Source: BJGV01 sp965205785
GTDB taxonomy: Bacteria; Pseudomonadota; Gammaproteobacteria; Burkholderiales; Nitrosomonadaceae
Direction of reading: 5' to 3'
Assembly: GCA_965205785.1 (NCBI GenBank)
Contig: OZ242188.1
Span: 1,674,001-1,738,000, forward strand
DNA: 64,000 nt
Position numbers and translations under genes: made by a program. Position 1 is the first letter of the stretch. The number at the start of each line of letters is the position of its first letter. The notes beneath the pieces were generated by a model. The model saw nothing but the letters and a program-made list of their open reading frames with translations, was not told where the DNA came from and did not search any database. Positions 9,376 through 18,103 of the stretch are shown one piece after another.

Positions 9376-9660
9376 ATGCGTTATCTGATACGATTTTTAT
9401 GGACTATTTTGGTTCTATTTTTACTTACCTTTGCAGTAAAAAACACTGAGACAATCGTACTTAGATATTATTTTAATTATGAATGGCAAGCACCACTTAT
9501 TTTGATATTATTATTTTTTCTCGTTATTGGTGTGGTGGTAGGTATTTCATGTTGTGTAAGTACAATCTTTAATCAGCAACGTGAAAATAGTATGCTCAGA
9601 AAAAAGTATTCGGTTTTAGATGGAGATAAATATAAAGAATCGCATGATAATGGGTCATGA
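9376..9660 (+). CDS. lapA: LapA-like (DUF1049) membrane protein
   Basis: This 94-residue protein has two transmembrane segments (about residues 5-20 and 38-62) and a polar tail with the QxxxNxxLRKK pattern of the LapA/YciS family. In E. coli LapA works with LapB in controlling LpxC and lipopolysaccharide assembly. The position after ihfB is the usual one. However, the long LapB protein that normally follows is absent here and pyrF comes next. Confidence 0.75.
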   Translation: MRYLIRFLWTILVLFLLTFAVKNTETIVLRYYFNYEWQAPLILILLFFLVIGVVVGISCCVSTIFNQQRENSMLRKKYSVLDGDKYKESHDNGS

Positions 9661-9731
9661 GTTTTCTAATTGCAATATATATATCCATGCGGCTACTTGA
9701 TTGGCAAAATTAAGTAAATAAAATTTATTAT

Positions 9732-10436
9732 ATGAAAGATCCACGTATCATAGTTGCACTTGATTTTCCAAATACAGAGTCAGCATTACTTCTTGTAAGT
9801 AAGCTGGATCCAATGTTGTGTCGAGTAAAAATAGGGAAAGAACTTTTTACAGTTGCTGGGCCGGCAATAGTAGAAAAAATTGCAAGTAAGGGCTTTGATA
9901 TTTTCCTTGATTTAAAATTTCATGATATTCCAAACACAGTTGCAAATGCGTGTAAAGTAGCGGCAGATTTGGGGGTGTGGATGCTAAATGTACATGCGTT
10001 AGGTGGAAAAAAAATGCTTGTTGCAGCAAGAGAAGCATTGCCATCAGGAGGGATTAAACTTATTGCGGTAACATTACTTACAAGTATTGGACCTGAAGAT
10101 CTAGAAAGTATTGGTTTAGATAATGAACCTGGGAATGTGGTGCGGAAATTAGCATCACTTACACATAGTTGCGGGTTAGACGGGGTAGTATGTTCTCCAT
10201 TGGAGGCTGGTCAGCTCAGACAAGCAATGGGCACTGATTTTTGTTTAGTTACGCCGGGAATTCGTCCAATTGACACTTCGACAGACGACCAGAATCGTAT
10301 AGCAACACCACAAATGGCGATACAAAATGGTGCGGATTATTTGGTTATAGGTAGACCAATTACTCAGGCAGCTGATCCGCTGTTAATGTTGCATCGTTTG
10401 AACCAAGAAATTGAAGCACAATTAACTATAGATTAA
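9732..10436 (+). CDS. pyrF: orotidine 5'-phosphate decarboxylase
   Basis: This enzyme decarboxylates OMP to UMP, the last step of pyrimidine synthesis. The catalytic Asp-Lys-Asp set is seen in DLKFHDIPNT at residues 60-69 (D60, K62, D65), with another lysine at 35. The phosphate-binding blocks TPGIRP and GRPIT appear near the C-terminus. Its length of 234 residues is normal. There is no clear Shine-Dalgarno sequence before the ATG in this AT-rich leader. It follows lapA and precedes the str operon promoter. Confidence 0.96.
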   Translation: MKDPRIIVALDFPNTESALLLVSKLDPMLCRVKIGKELFTVAGPAIVEKIASKGFDIFLDLKFHDIPNTVANACKVAADLGVWMLNVHALGGKKMLVAAREALPSGGIKLIAVTLLTSIGPEDLESIGLDNEPGNVVRKLASLTHSCGLDGVVCSPLEAGQLRQAMGTDFCLVTPGIRPIDTSTDDQNRIATPQMAIQNGADYLVIGRPITQAADPLLMLHRLNQEIEAQLTID

Positions 10437-10496
10437 TTTATAGATGCGCTACGTTTAAGTATGTAGATTATATCTATTTAGCGTGTGCTCATAAGC

Positions 10497-10525
10497 TTGA
10501 CATAGCGCATAAAACCTCATAAAAT
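10497..10525 (+). promoter_or_regulatory. promoter of the str ribosomal operon
   Basis: A perfect TTGACA at 10497-10502 and TAAAAT at 10520-10525 are separated by 17 bases, a near-consensus sigma-70 promoter. Transcription would start near 10532 and leave a leader of about 130 bases before rpsL. A hairpin at 10537-10563 (TTGGTCG with CGGCCAA, one wobble pair) would form at the start of the RNA. Confidence 0.75.
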
Positions 10526-10607
10526 CAGTGGTTATTTTGGTCGCGGGAATAATGCTCGGCCAACTAAAAATATACCATACCAGAAACTTCTAATGTTTTT
10601 TATATGG

Positions 10608-10635
10608 ACGGCGATATCGCCGTTTTAGTTTTTTT
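10608..10635 (+). terminator. intrinsic terminator or attenuator ahead of rpsL
   Basis: ACGGCG and CGCCGT form a six-base-pair GC-rich stem around an ATAT loop, followed by a T-rich run. It could end the pyrF transcript. It also lies downstream of the strong promoter at 10497, inside the rpsL leader, so it could attenuate the str operon. Confidence 0.6.
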
Positions 10636-10660
10636 AGGGAACTATAAATGCGGAACTGCA

Positions 10661-11038
10661 ATGCCGACAATTAGTCAGTTAGTACGTAAACCTCGCTTAG
10701 CAAGACATATAAAGAGTAAGGTTCCGGCGCTAGGAAATAGCCCACAAAAAAGAGGGGTTTGTACGCGAGTCTATACAACTACGCCAAAAAAACCAAATTC
10801 GGCATTACGTAAAGTGGCTAGAGTTCGCCTAACTAATGGTTTTGAAGTTTCTAGTTACATTGGTGGAGAAGGGCATAATTTGCAGGAGCATTCGGTAGTA
10901 TTAATACGCGGAGGTCGAGTTAAAGATTTGCCTGGTGTTCGTTACCATACAATACGCGGTAGTCTGGATACTGCTGGCGTGAAAGATAGAAAGCAAAGTC
11001 GCTCTAAGTACGGGGCAAAGAAACCAAAATCAGCTTGA
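10661..11038 (+). CDS. rpsL: 30S ribosomal protein S12
   Basis: S12 sits at the decoding centre and affects accuracy and streptomycin response. The 125-residue product carries the conserved TTPKKPNSALRKVARVRLTNG block and the PGVRYHTIRG block. The start at 10661 (MPTISQLVRK) is the family start. The frame is open 19 codons further upstream, but that part runs through the leader hairpin. It is the first gene of rpsL-rpsG-fusA-tuf. Confidence 0.97.
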   Translation: MPTISQLVRKPRLARHIKSKVPALGNSPQKRGVCTRVYTTTPKKPNSALRKVARVRLTNGFEVSSYIGGEGHNLQEHSVVLIRGGRVKDLPGVRYHTIRGSLDTAGVKDRKQSRSKYGAKKPKSA

Positions 11039-11124
11039 GAGAAGTAATCTGAATTGATTGTTAGATGCTGGTTTAAAAATTTATAGATAGAAATTCAAGC
11101 TTATATCTAAACTGAGGTTAGAGA

Positions 11125-11595
11125 ATGCCAAGAAGGAGAGAGGTTCCGAAACGTGAAATTTTGCCGGACCCAAAATACCATAATACAGAGGTATCAAAGT
11201 TCGTAAACGTTTTGATGACAGGCGGAAAGAAATCTGTTGCGGAACGGATTATTTACGGTGCTATGAGTCAGATTGAGAAAAAGACTGGTAAAGACCCGAT
11301 AGAAGTATTTACGCAGGCATTATCTAATGTCCGTCCCATGGTGGAAGTAAAAAGTAGGCGTGTGGGTGGAGCTAATTATCAGGTTCCGGTTGAAGTGAGA
11401 TCGATCCGGCGGAATGCCTTAGCTATGCGTTGGCTGCGCGAAGCTGCACGTAAGCGGAGTGAAAAATCAATGGGGGCGCGTCTTGCAGGGGAGTTATCTG
11501 AAGCAGCAGAAGGCCGTGGTGGAGCTGTTAAGAAAAGGGAAGAAGTACACCGTATGGCTGAGTCAAATAAGGCATTTGCACATTACAGATTTTGA
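11125..11595 (+). CDS. rpsG: 30S ribosomal protein S7
   Basis: S7 nucleates assembly of the 30S head and contacts the E-site tRNA. The product is 156 residues, with the usual MPRRREVPKREILPDPKY start and a conserved VGGANYQVPVEV block. It lies 86 bases after rpsL and before fusA. In relatives S7 represses its own operon by binding the rpsL-rpsG junction. I see no specific structure that proves this here. Confidence 0.97.
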   Translation: MPRRREVPKREILPDPKYHNTEVSKFVNVLMTGGKKSVAERIIYGAMSQIEKKTGKDPIEVFTQALSNVRPMVEVKSRRVGGANYQVPVEVRSIRRNALAMRWLREAARKRSEKSMGARLAGELSEAAEGRGGAVKKREEVHRMAESNKAFAHYRF

Positions 11596-11761
11596 TAGCT
11601 AATTTTTAGAGAAAAGTATTAAGAATAAATGAATAAGAAGTTTGCGTTTGATTCATAGTGAACTTGTAAAGTTACTTAGATAGTTATTATTTTTCTTTGT
11701 TCTTTTACGCCATTTACGCATTCTTGATATTAAATGAGTTCATATTTAAGGCTAGAATACT

Positions 11762-13852
11762 GTGCCAAGAAAAACATCAATTGAAAAATACCGCAATATA
11801 GGGGTTATGGCACATATAGATGCCGGAAAGACCACGACTACTGAGCGTATTTTATTCTATACAGGTATATCTCACAAAATTGGTGAGGTACATGACGGCG
11901 CTGCTGTTATGGACTGGATGGAGCAAGAGCAAGAGCGTGGCATTACCATTACTTCAGCCGCTACTACATGCTTCTGGAATGGGATGAATAATGATTATCC
12001 GGATCATCGGATCAACATTATTGATACTCCGGGGCATGTTGATTTTACTATTGAGGTAGAACGGTCTTTACGTGTTTTGGATGGAGCTTGTACTGTGTTT
12101 TGTGCGGTTGGTGGAGTACAGCCTCAGACTGAAACTGTTTGGCGTCAGGCCAACAAGTATCAAGTACCGCGTCTTGCATTTGTCAATAAAATGGATCGTG
12201 CCGGTGCTAATTTCATGCGTGTTCATGAACAGATGCAGTCGCGGCTAAAAGCACATCCGGTACCTGTCCAGCTGCCCATCGGAGCAGAGGATAAATTTGA
12301 AGGTGTTATTGATTTAGTTAAGATGAAAGCTATTTATTGGGATGATGCAACTCGGGGAATGAAATTTGAGGAGCGTGATATCCCAGATAGCTTGTTGGAA
12401 GATGCAAAGACTTGGCGTGAGAAGATGCTAGAGACTGCTGCTGAGGCAAATGAAGAGTTGATGAATAAGTATCTTGAAGAAGGCGATTTGCCTATAGAAG
12501 ATATAAAAAAAGGTCTACGAATTCGCACCATCAATAATGAAATAGTGCCAATGCTGTGTGGCACTGCGTTTAAAAATAAGGGCGTTCAGGCTATGTTGGA
12601 TGCTGTAATTGATTATATGCCCTCACCAGTAGATATTAAGGCTGTTACCGGGGAAAAAGAGAGTGGTGAAGTAGCGGAGCGGCAGGCAGATGACAAGGAG
12701 CCGTTCGCTGGTTTAGCGTTTAAAATTGCAACTGATCCTTTTGTTGGCCAGCTGATTTTTTTTCGCGTTTACTCTGGTGTTGTTACTACTGGAGATACTA
12801 TTTACAACCCAATTAAAGGAAGGAAAGAACGAATTGGACGTTTATTGCAAATGCATGCAAATAATCGTGAAGAAATTAAAGAAGTGCGTGCTGGCGATAT
12901 AGCTGCTGCAGTTGGTTTGAAAGAGGCTGTTACAGGGGACACGCTATGTGATCCAAGTAAGTCTATTACGTTAGAAAAAATGGTATTTCCTGAACCTGTA
13001 ATTCATGTTGCTGTAGAACCAAAAACAAAAATGGATCAAGAAAAAATGGGTCTTGCACTGAATAGGTTGGCACAGGAAGATCCTTCTTTTCGGGTACGTA
13101 CCGATGAAGAGTCTGGTCAAACTATCATATCTGGAATGGGTGAGTTACATTTAGAGATTATTGTTGAGCGTATGAAACGAGAATTTAGCGTAGAAGCAAA
13201 TGTAGGTGCGCCACAAGTAGCTTATCGTGAAGCAATCAAGAAAACGGTTGAAGTTGAAGGTAAATTTGTTAAGCAATCTGGCGGCCGTGGGCAGTATGGG
13301 CATGTCTGGCTCAAAATGGAGCCAAATGAAGCTGGAAAAGGGTTTGAATTTATCGATTCAATAAAAGGTGGGGCTGTTCCACGCGAGTATATTCCAGCAG
13401 TAGAGAAAGGTTTGAATGATACTCTGCCAAATGGTGTGCTGGCGGGATTCCCTGTAGTAGATGTTAAGGTTACATTATTCGATGGATCCTTCCATGATGT
13501 AGATTCAAATGAAAATGCATTTAAAATGGCTGCTTCAATGGCATTTAAGGATGGTATGAGGAAAGCCAATCCGGCTTTACTTGAGCCAATGATGTCTGTA
13601 GAAGTGGAGACTCCGGCAGATTTTATGGGTAACGTGGTAGGCGATTTATCTTCTCGTCGAGGAATGATTCAAGGTATGGAAGATCTCCCTGGTCTCAAGG
13701 TAGTAAGAGCGGAAGTTCCGCTAGCAGAAATGTTTGGATATTCTACTTCACTTCGCTCAGCAACCCAGGGACGTGCTACATACACTATGGAATTTAAACA
13801 TTATGCAGAGGCGCCAAAGAGTGTGGCTGAAGCAATCATCAATAAAAAGTAG
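11762..13852 (+). CDS. fusA: elongation factor G
   Basis: This GTPase drives translocation and, with RRF, ribosome recycling. The P-loop AHIDAGKT is at residues 17-24, the switch-II DTPGHVDF and the NKMD guanine motif follow, and five domains fill the normal 696 residues. The start codon is GTG, with AAGG about ten bases upstream. There are 166 bases between rpsG and fusA, which is longer than usual and AT-rich, so a secondary promoter is possible there. Confidence 0.98.
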   Translation: MPRKTSIEKYRNIGVMAHIDAGKTTTTERILFYTGISHKIGEVHDGAAVMDWMEQEQERGITITSAATTCFWNGMNNDYPDHRINIIDTPGHVDFTIEVERSLRVLDGACTVFCAVGGVQPQTETVWRQANKYQVPRLAFVNKMDRAGANFMRVHEQMQSRLKAHPVPVQLPIGAEDKFEGVIDLVKMKAIYWDDATRGMKFEERDIPDSLLEDAKTWREKMLETAAEANEELMNKYLEEGDLPIEDIKKGLRIRTINNEIVPMLCGTAFKNKGVQAMLDAVIDYMPSPVDIKAVTGEKESGEVAERQADDKEPFAGLAFKIATDPFVGQLIFFRVYSGVVTTGDTIYNPIKGRKERIGRLLQMHANNREEIKEVRAGDIAAAVGLKEAVTGDTLCDPSKSITLEKMVFPEPVIHVAVEPKTKMDQEKMGLALNRLAQEDPSFRVRTDEESGQTIISGMGELHLEIIVERMKREFSVEANVGAPQVAYREAIKKTVEVEGKFVKQSGGRGQYGHVWLKMEPNEAGKGFEFIDSIKGGAVPREYIPAVEKGLNDTLPNGVLAGFPVVDVKVTLFDGSFHDVDSNENAFKMAASMAFKDGMRKANPALLEPMMSVEVETPADFMGNVVGDLSSRRGMIQGMEDLPGLKVVRAEVPLAEMFGYSTSLRSATQGRATYTMEFKHYAEAPKSVAEAIINKK

Positions 13853-13877
13853 AAGTCGTTAAGAAAAGGAAGTAATC

Positions 13878-15068
13878 ATGTCAAAAAGCAAATTTGAGCG
13901 GACGAAGCCGCATGTAAACGTAGGCACGATTGGTCATGTAGACCACGGTAAAACTACCTTGACGGCTGCAGTCACGATGGTATTAGCAAAGAAGTTTGGT
14001 GGTGAATCAAGGAGCTTTGCTCAGATTGATTCTGCGCCGGAAGAGAAGGCGCGTGGGATTACTATCAATACTTCCCATGTCGAATACGAAACTGAAACAC
14101 GCCATTATGCTCATGTTGATTGTCCTGGGCATGCTGACTATGTTAAGAACATGATTACCGGTGCAGCGCAAATGGATGGCGCTATTCTGGTTGTATCTGC
14201 CGCAGATGGTCCTATGCCGCAGACACGTGAACACATTTTGTTGGCACGCCAGGTAGGTGTGCCCTACATTGTTGTCTATATGAATAAAGCTGACATGGTA
14301 GATGATACTGAGCTGCTAGAGTTGGTTGAAATGGAAATACGTGAGTTATTGACCAAATATAATTTTCCTGGTGATGATACCCCGATTGTTGTTGGTTCTG
14401 CCCTAAAGGCCCTCGAGGGAGACCAGAGTGACATTGGCGAGCCTTCTATACATAAGTTAGCAGATGCATTGGACAGCCACATTCCTGAGCCGGAACGTGC
14501 AATAGATGGTGATTTTATTATGCCGGTAGAAGATGTATTTTCTATTTCTGGACGTGGTACGGTTGTTACTGGTCGAGTCGAGCGTGGTGTTGTTAAGGTG
14601 GGTGAGGAGCTTGAGATTGTTGGTTTAAAACCCACGACCAAGACTGTTTGTACTGGTGTGGAAATGTTTAGGAAGCTACTTGATCAAGGCCAGGCGGGTG
14701 ACAATGTTGGTGTGTTGTTGCGTGGAACCAAGCGTGAGGAAGTCGAGCGCGGTCAGGTATTAGCCAAGCCTGGTTCCATTACTCCACATACAAAATTTAC
14801 TGCCGAGATTTATGTTTTGAGTAAAGAAGAAGGTGGGCGCCATACTCCATTTTTTCAGGGTTATCGCCCACAGTTTTACTTCCGTACTACAGATGTAACT
14901 GGTGCAGTTGAGTTACCGGCAGGAACGGAAATGATAATGCCTGGTGACAATGTGTCGGTGACGGTTAGTTTGATAGCACCGATTGCAATGGAAGAGGGTT
15001 TGCGTTTTGCTATTCGAGAGGGTGGTAGAACTGTTGGTGCAGGTGTAGTGGCAAAAATTATTGAGTAA
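13878..15068 (+). CDS. tuf: elongation factor Tu
   Basis: EF-Tu delivers aminoacyl-tRNA to the ribosome. The P-loop GHVDHGKT is at residues 19-26, with DCPGHADY and MNKAD further on. Length is 396 residues, normal for betaproteobacteria. An AAAAGGAAG ribosome-binding site precedes the ATG, 25 bases after fusA. Codon use is richer in G/C third positions than in the surrounding genes, in keeping with high expression. Confidence 0.98.
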   Translation: MSKSKFERTKPHVNVGTIGHVDHGKTTLTAAVTMVLAKKFGGESRSFAQIDSAPEEKARGITINTSHVEYETETRHYAHVDCPGHADYVKNMITGAAQMDGAILVVSAADGPMPQTREHILLARQVGVPYIVVYMNKADMVDDTELLELVEMEIRELLTKYNFPGDDTPIVVGSALKALEGDQSDIGEPSIHKLADALDSHIPEPERAIDGDFIMPVEDVFSISGRGTVVTGRVERGVVKVGEELEIVGLKPTTKTVCTGVEMFRKLLDQGQAGDNVGVLLRGTKREEVERGQVLAKPGSITPHTKFTAEIYVLSKEEGGRHTPFFQGYRPQFYFRTTDVTGAVELPAGTEMIMPGDNVSVTVSLIAPIAMEEGLRFAIREGGRTVGAGVVAKIIE

Positions 15069-15090
15069 TAATAATTCAAGGAGGCAGGAG

Positions 15091-15144
15091 TCAGGATTAA
15101 GTGTTAAATACACATATCGTTGAATCCCGAATCTTCAATCCTGA
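15091..15144 (+). promoter_or_regulatory. inverted repeat in the tuf-rpsJ spacer
   Basis: TCAGGATT at 15091-15098 is complementary to AATCCTGA at 15137-15144, just before the rpsJ ribosome-binding site. It would form a long-range stem in the S10 leader. The role is unknown. In E. coli the S10 leader is the target of L4 control. Confidence 0.35.
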
Positions 15145-15153
15145 GGTTAGAAA

Positions 15154-15462
15154 ATGCAGAGCCAGAAAATACGTATTCGTTTGAAAGCTTTTGATTACAG
15201 GCTAATAGATAAGTCTGCGATGGAAATCGTTGATACCGCAAAACGTACCGGTGCAGTTGTAAAAGGACCGATACCGCTGCCAACGCGTATTGAACGGTTT
15301 GATGTACTGCGTTCACCACATGTAAATAAAACTTCACGTGATCAATTTGAGATTCGTACTCATTTGCGTCTAATGGATATTATGGATCCTACAGATAAAA
15401 CTGTGGATGCGTTGATGAGGTTAGACTTACCTGCTGGTGTTGATGTAGAAATAAAATTATAA
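15154..15462 (+). CDS. rpsJ: 30S ribosomal protein S10
   Basis: S10 is a 30S head protein and, as NusE, part of transcription antitermination complexes. The 102-residue product starts MQSQKIRIRLKAFDYRLID and contains the conserved GPIPLPTR and SPHVNKTSRDQFEIRTH blocks. TGAGG lies upstream of the ATG. It opens the S10 gene group directly after tuf, as usual in betaproteobacteria. Confidence 0.97.
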   Translation: MQSQKIRIRLKAFDYRLIDKSAMEIVDTAKRTGAVVKGPIPLPTRIERFDVLRSPHVNKTSRDQFEIRTHLRLMDIMDPTDKTVDALMRLDLPAGVDVEIKL

Positions 15463-15532
15463 GCTTTGGGTATGAATTTTAATTACCCTGTTTTTGGTAA
15501 GAAAGTTTAATATACACTTAAGATTGTTGCAG

Positions 15533-15564
15533 AGTGTCGGTCAATTGAAATCGGCACTTTTATT
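15533..15564 (+). terminator. terminator-like hairpin between rpsJ and rplC
   Basis: AGTGTCG at 15533-15539 pairs with CGGCACT at 15552-15558 (one wobble) and a short T-rich run follows, 20 bases before rplC. The rpsJ-rplC gap of 118 bases is unusually long. The hairpin could reduce read-through or act as an attenuator, but the T-run is interrupted. Confidence 0.4.
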
Positions 15565-15580
15565 ATAAAGGCGATTTAAA

Positions 15581-16306
15581 ATGAGCTTAGGATTAGTCGG
15601 CCGTAAGGTTGGCATGACCCGTATTTTTACAGATGACGGCAATAGTCAGCCGGTAACGGTGCTTGACGTGTCTAATAATCGAGTTACGCAAATCAAGACT
15701 CCTGATACTGATGGGTATACAGCAGTGCAGGTGACTTTCGGTAAGCGTCGGGCAAGTCGTGTTAATAAACCCTTGGCCGGTCACTTTGCTAAGGCTTCTG
15801 TTGAAGCGGGCCATATAATTAAAGAGTTTCATGTAACAGATGAGCAGTTGGCAAGTCTGAAAACAGGAGCTGTTGTAAATACTGAGATCTTTCAGGTTGG
15901 TCAGAGAGTAGATGTAACCGGTATAACTATTGGTAAAGGGTTTGCTGGTGTGATCAAGCGGCATCATTTTTCTTCAAATCGTGCTAGTCACGGTAATTCA
16001 AAAGCTCATAATAAGCCTGGTTCTATAGGTATGTGCCAAGATCCCGGTCGTATATTTCCTGGTAAGCGTATGTCTGGACATTTAGGTAGTGTCCGGAGGA
16101 CGACTCAGAATTTAGAAGTTTTACGTATTGATTCTGAAAAAGGTTTGCTTCTTATAAAAGGTGCAATTCCCGGTTCAAAGGGTGGCGATGTAGTAGTACA
16201 CCCAAGTTTTAAGATTACAAAAATAAGAACTCAGTCTACTAGAAAAGATACTAAAGATAGTAGTAAAAATAAGAGTGTACAGAAAGATAAAAAGGCGGAT
16301 GCATAA
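15581..16306 (+). CDS. rplC: 50S ribosomal protein L3
   Basis: L3 is an early 50S assembly protein near the peptidyl transferase centre. The family blocks GLVGRKVGMTRIF, KGFAGVIKRHHF and PGRIFPGKRMSGHLG are present. The 241 residues exceed the usual length of around 210-215. The extra part is a Lys-, Ser- and Thr-rich C-terminal tail after GGDVVVHPS. The gene overlaps rplD by one base, so the two are translationally coupled. Confidence 0.97.
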   Translation: MSLGLVGRKVGMTRIFTDDGNSQPVTVLDVSNNRVTQIKTPDTDGYTAVQVTFGKRRASRVNKPLAGHFAKASVEAGHIIKEFHVTDEQLASLKTGAVVNTEIFQVGQRVDVTGITIGKGFAGVIKRHHFSSNRASHGNSKAHNKPGSIGMCQDPGRIFPGKRMSGHLGSVRRTTQNLEVLRIDSEKGLLLIKGAIPGSKGGDVVVHPSFKITKIRTQSTRKDTKDSSKNKSVQKDKKADA

Positions 16307-16926
16307 TGGATCTCAAGGTTATTAATAATAACGGGCAATCCACCGCAAGTATTTCTGCTTCCGATACTTTGTTTGGCCGCGAATATAACGAGGCTCTTGT
16401 TCATCAGATAATAACGGCTTATTTGGCTAACGCTCGTAGCGCTAACCGCGCACAAAAAGGGCGTGCTGATGTTAATAAATCTACACGTAAGCCATGGCGG
16501 CAGAAAGGTACGGGACGTGCTCGTGCAGGCATGGCCTCCAGTCCACTATGGCGTGGTGGTGGAAGAATATTCCCTAATAGTCCAGAAGAAAACTTTAGTC
16601 ATAAAGTGAATCGTAAGATGTACCGTGCTGGAATGGGTGCTATTTTGTCTCAGCTAGTGCGAGAAAGTCGACTATCTGTCGTAGAGGAATTTGCTGTAGA
16701 TAGCCCAAAAACAAAACTATTATCACAAAAACTAAAAGATATGGGTCTGGGAGAGGTAATGCTTATTACAGATAAAGTAGATGAGAATCTTTATTTGTCT
16801 TCACGTAATCTTCCACATGTAATGGTAGTAGAGGTTAGCCGTGCTGATCCTGTAAGTCTTTTGCGTTTTGAGAAAGTCCTGATGACTCAGAATGCAATAA
16901 AAAAGATTGAGGAGATGCTGGCATGA
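16306..16926 (+). CDS. rplD: 50S ribosomal protein L4
   Basis: L4 lines the peptide exit tunnel and in enterobacteria also represses the S10 operon. The product is 206 residues and holds the tunnel-loop block WRQKGTGRARAGMASSPLWRGGG at about residues 64-86. It overlaps rplC by one base at the start and rplW by four bases at the end. Confidence 0.97.
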   Translation: MDLKVINNNGQSTASISASDTLFGREYNEALVHQIITAYLANARSANRAQKGRADVNKSTRKPWRQKGTGRARAGMASSPLWRGGGRIFPNSPEENFSHKVNRKMYRAGMGAILSQLVRESRLSVVEEFAVDSPKTKLLSQKLKDMGLGEVMLITDKVDENLYLSSRNLPHVMVVEVSRADPVSLLRFEKVLMTQNAIKKIEEMLA

Positions 16927-17258
16927 GCGTGCAAGTTTTTAGTCAAGAGCGTTTGATGCAAGTGTTATTAATGCCTCAAGTCTCAGAAAAGGCTACATAT
17001 ATAGTAGAAAAGAATAACCAAATAATCTTTCGTGTAGTACAAGATGCTACAAAGGCTGAGATTCGGGCTGCTGTTGAGTTGATGTGGAAGGCTCAGAAAA
17101 TTGAAGTTACGGGTGTGCAAGTTGCTAATGTTAAGGGTAAAGAGAAAAGGTTTGGTCGTTTTATGGGGCGACGGACAAATTGGAAAAAGGCATATGTCAG
17201 TATTAAGGATGGTCAGGAAATTAATTTTTCTGAAATTACCCAGGTGGAGGGTAAATAA
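16923..17258 (+). CDS. rplW: 50S ribosomal protein L23
   Basis: L23 forms part of the tunnel exit, where trigger factor and SRP dock. The 111-residue product has the LLMPQVSEKAT start region and the GRFMGRRTNWKKAYV block. The first ATG overlaps the end of rplD by four bases. Alternative starts inside the first dozen codons are possible (for example the methionine at residue 12), because the N-terminal stretch is a little longer than in E. coli. Confidence 0.95.
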   Translation: MSVQVFSQERLMQVLLMPQVSEKATYIVEKNNQIIFRVVQDATKAEIRAAVELMWKAQKIEVTGVQVANVKGKEKRFGRFMGRRTNWKKAYVSIKDGQEINFSEITQVEGK

Positions 17259-18097
17259 TGGCACTGGTTAAAGTCAAACCAACTTCCCCCGGGCGGCGTG
17301 GGGTTGTTAAGGTTGTTAATTCCGACTTATATAAGGGAACACCTTATTCCAAATTATTGGAGAAGCAAAGTCGTTCTGCAGGCCGTAATAATAGTGGACG
17401 TATTACTACACGCCATAAGGGTGGTGGCCACAAGCAGCATTATCGTAAAATTGATTTTCGTCGTAAAAAAGACGGAATTATTGCTAGGGTTGAGCGGTTA
17501 GAATATGACCCAAACAGAAGTGCAAATCTAGCCTTGCTTTGTTATGTTGATGGTGAGCGCTGTTATATTATTGCACCTAAGGGAATTAATGTAGGAGCGC
17601 AGCTAATGAGTGGCATAGACGCGCCAATTAAAAACGGTAACACACTTCCATTACGTAATATTCCAGTTGGCAGTACAATTCATTGTGTTGAGCTATCACC
17701 AGGAAAAGGTGCACAACTTGCTCGTTCTGCTGGCACATCAATACAATTGTTGGCTCGTGAAGGGGATTACGCACAATTACGCCTTCGTTCTGGTGAAATT
17801 CGTAAAGTACATATTGATTGTCGCGCCACAATTGGAGAGGTGGGCAATTCTGAACATAATTTGCGATCCATTGGTAAAGCAGGTGCGCAAAGGTGGCGGG
17901 GTATTAGGCCAACAGTAAGAGGTGTGGTAATGAACCCAATAGATCACCCGCATGGTGGTGGCGAAGGGAAGACTGCGTCAGGGCGTCATCCAGTTAGTCC
18001 ATGGGGAACTCCTGCAAAGGGTTATCGCACTCGTGCCAATAAACGTACGGACGGAATGATTGTGCGCCGTCGTTATTCGAATAAGAATAAGGGGTAA
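17258..18097 (+). CDS. rplB: 50S ribosomal protein L2
   Basis: L2 binds 23S rRNA and is needed for subunit joining and peptidyl transfer. The 279-residue protein shows the RITTRHKGGGHK block near residue 50 and the functional VVMNPIDHPHGGGEGK block near residue 225. It begins at the last base of rplW and is followed six bases later by rpsS. Confidence 0.98.
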   Translation: MALVKVKPTSPGRRGVVKVVNSDLYKGTPYSKLLEKQSRSAGRNNSGRITTRHKGGGHKQHYRKIDFRRKKDGIIARVERLEYDPNRSANLALLCYVDGERCYIIAPKGINVGAQLMSGIDAPIKNGNTLPLRNIPVGSTIHCVELSPGKGAQLARSAGTSIQLLAREGDYAQLRLRSGEIRKVHIDCRATIGEVGNSEHNLRSIGKAGAQRWRGIRPTVRGVVMNPIDHPHGGGEGKTASGRHPVSPWGTPAKGYRTRANKRTDGMIVRRRYSNKNKG

Positions 18098-18103
18098 TAA
18101 ATC

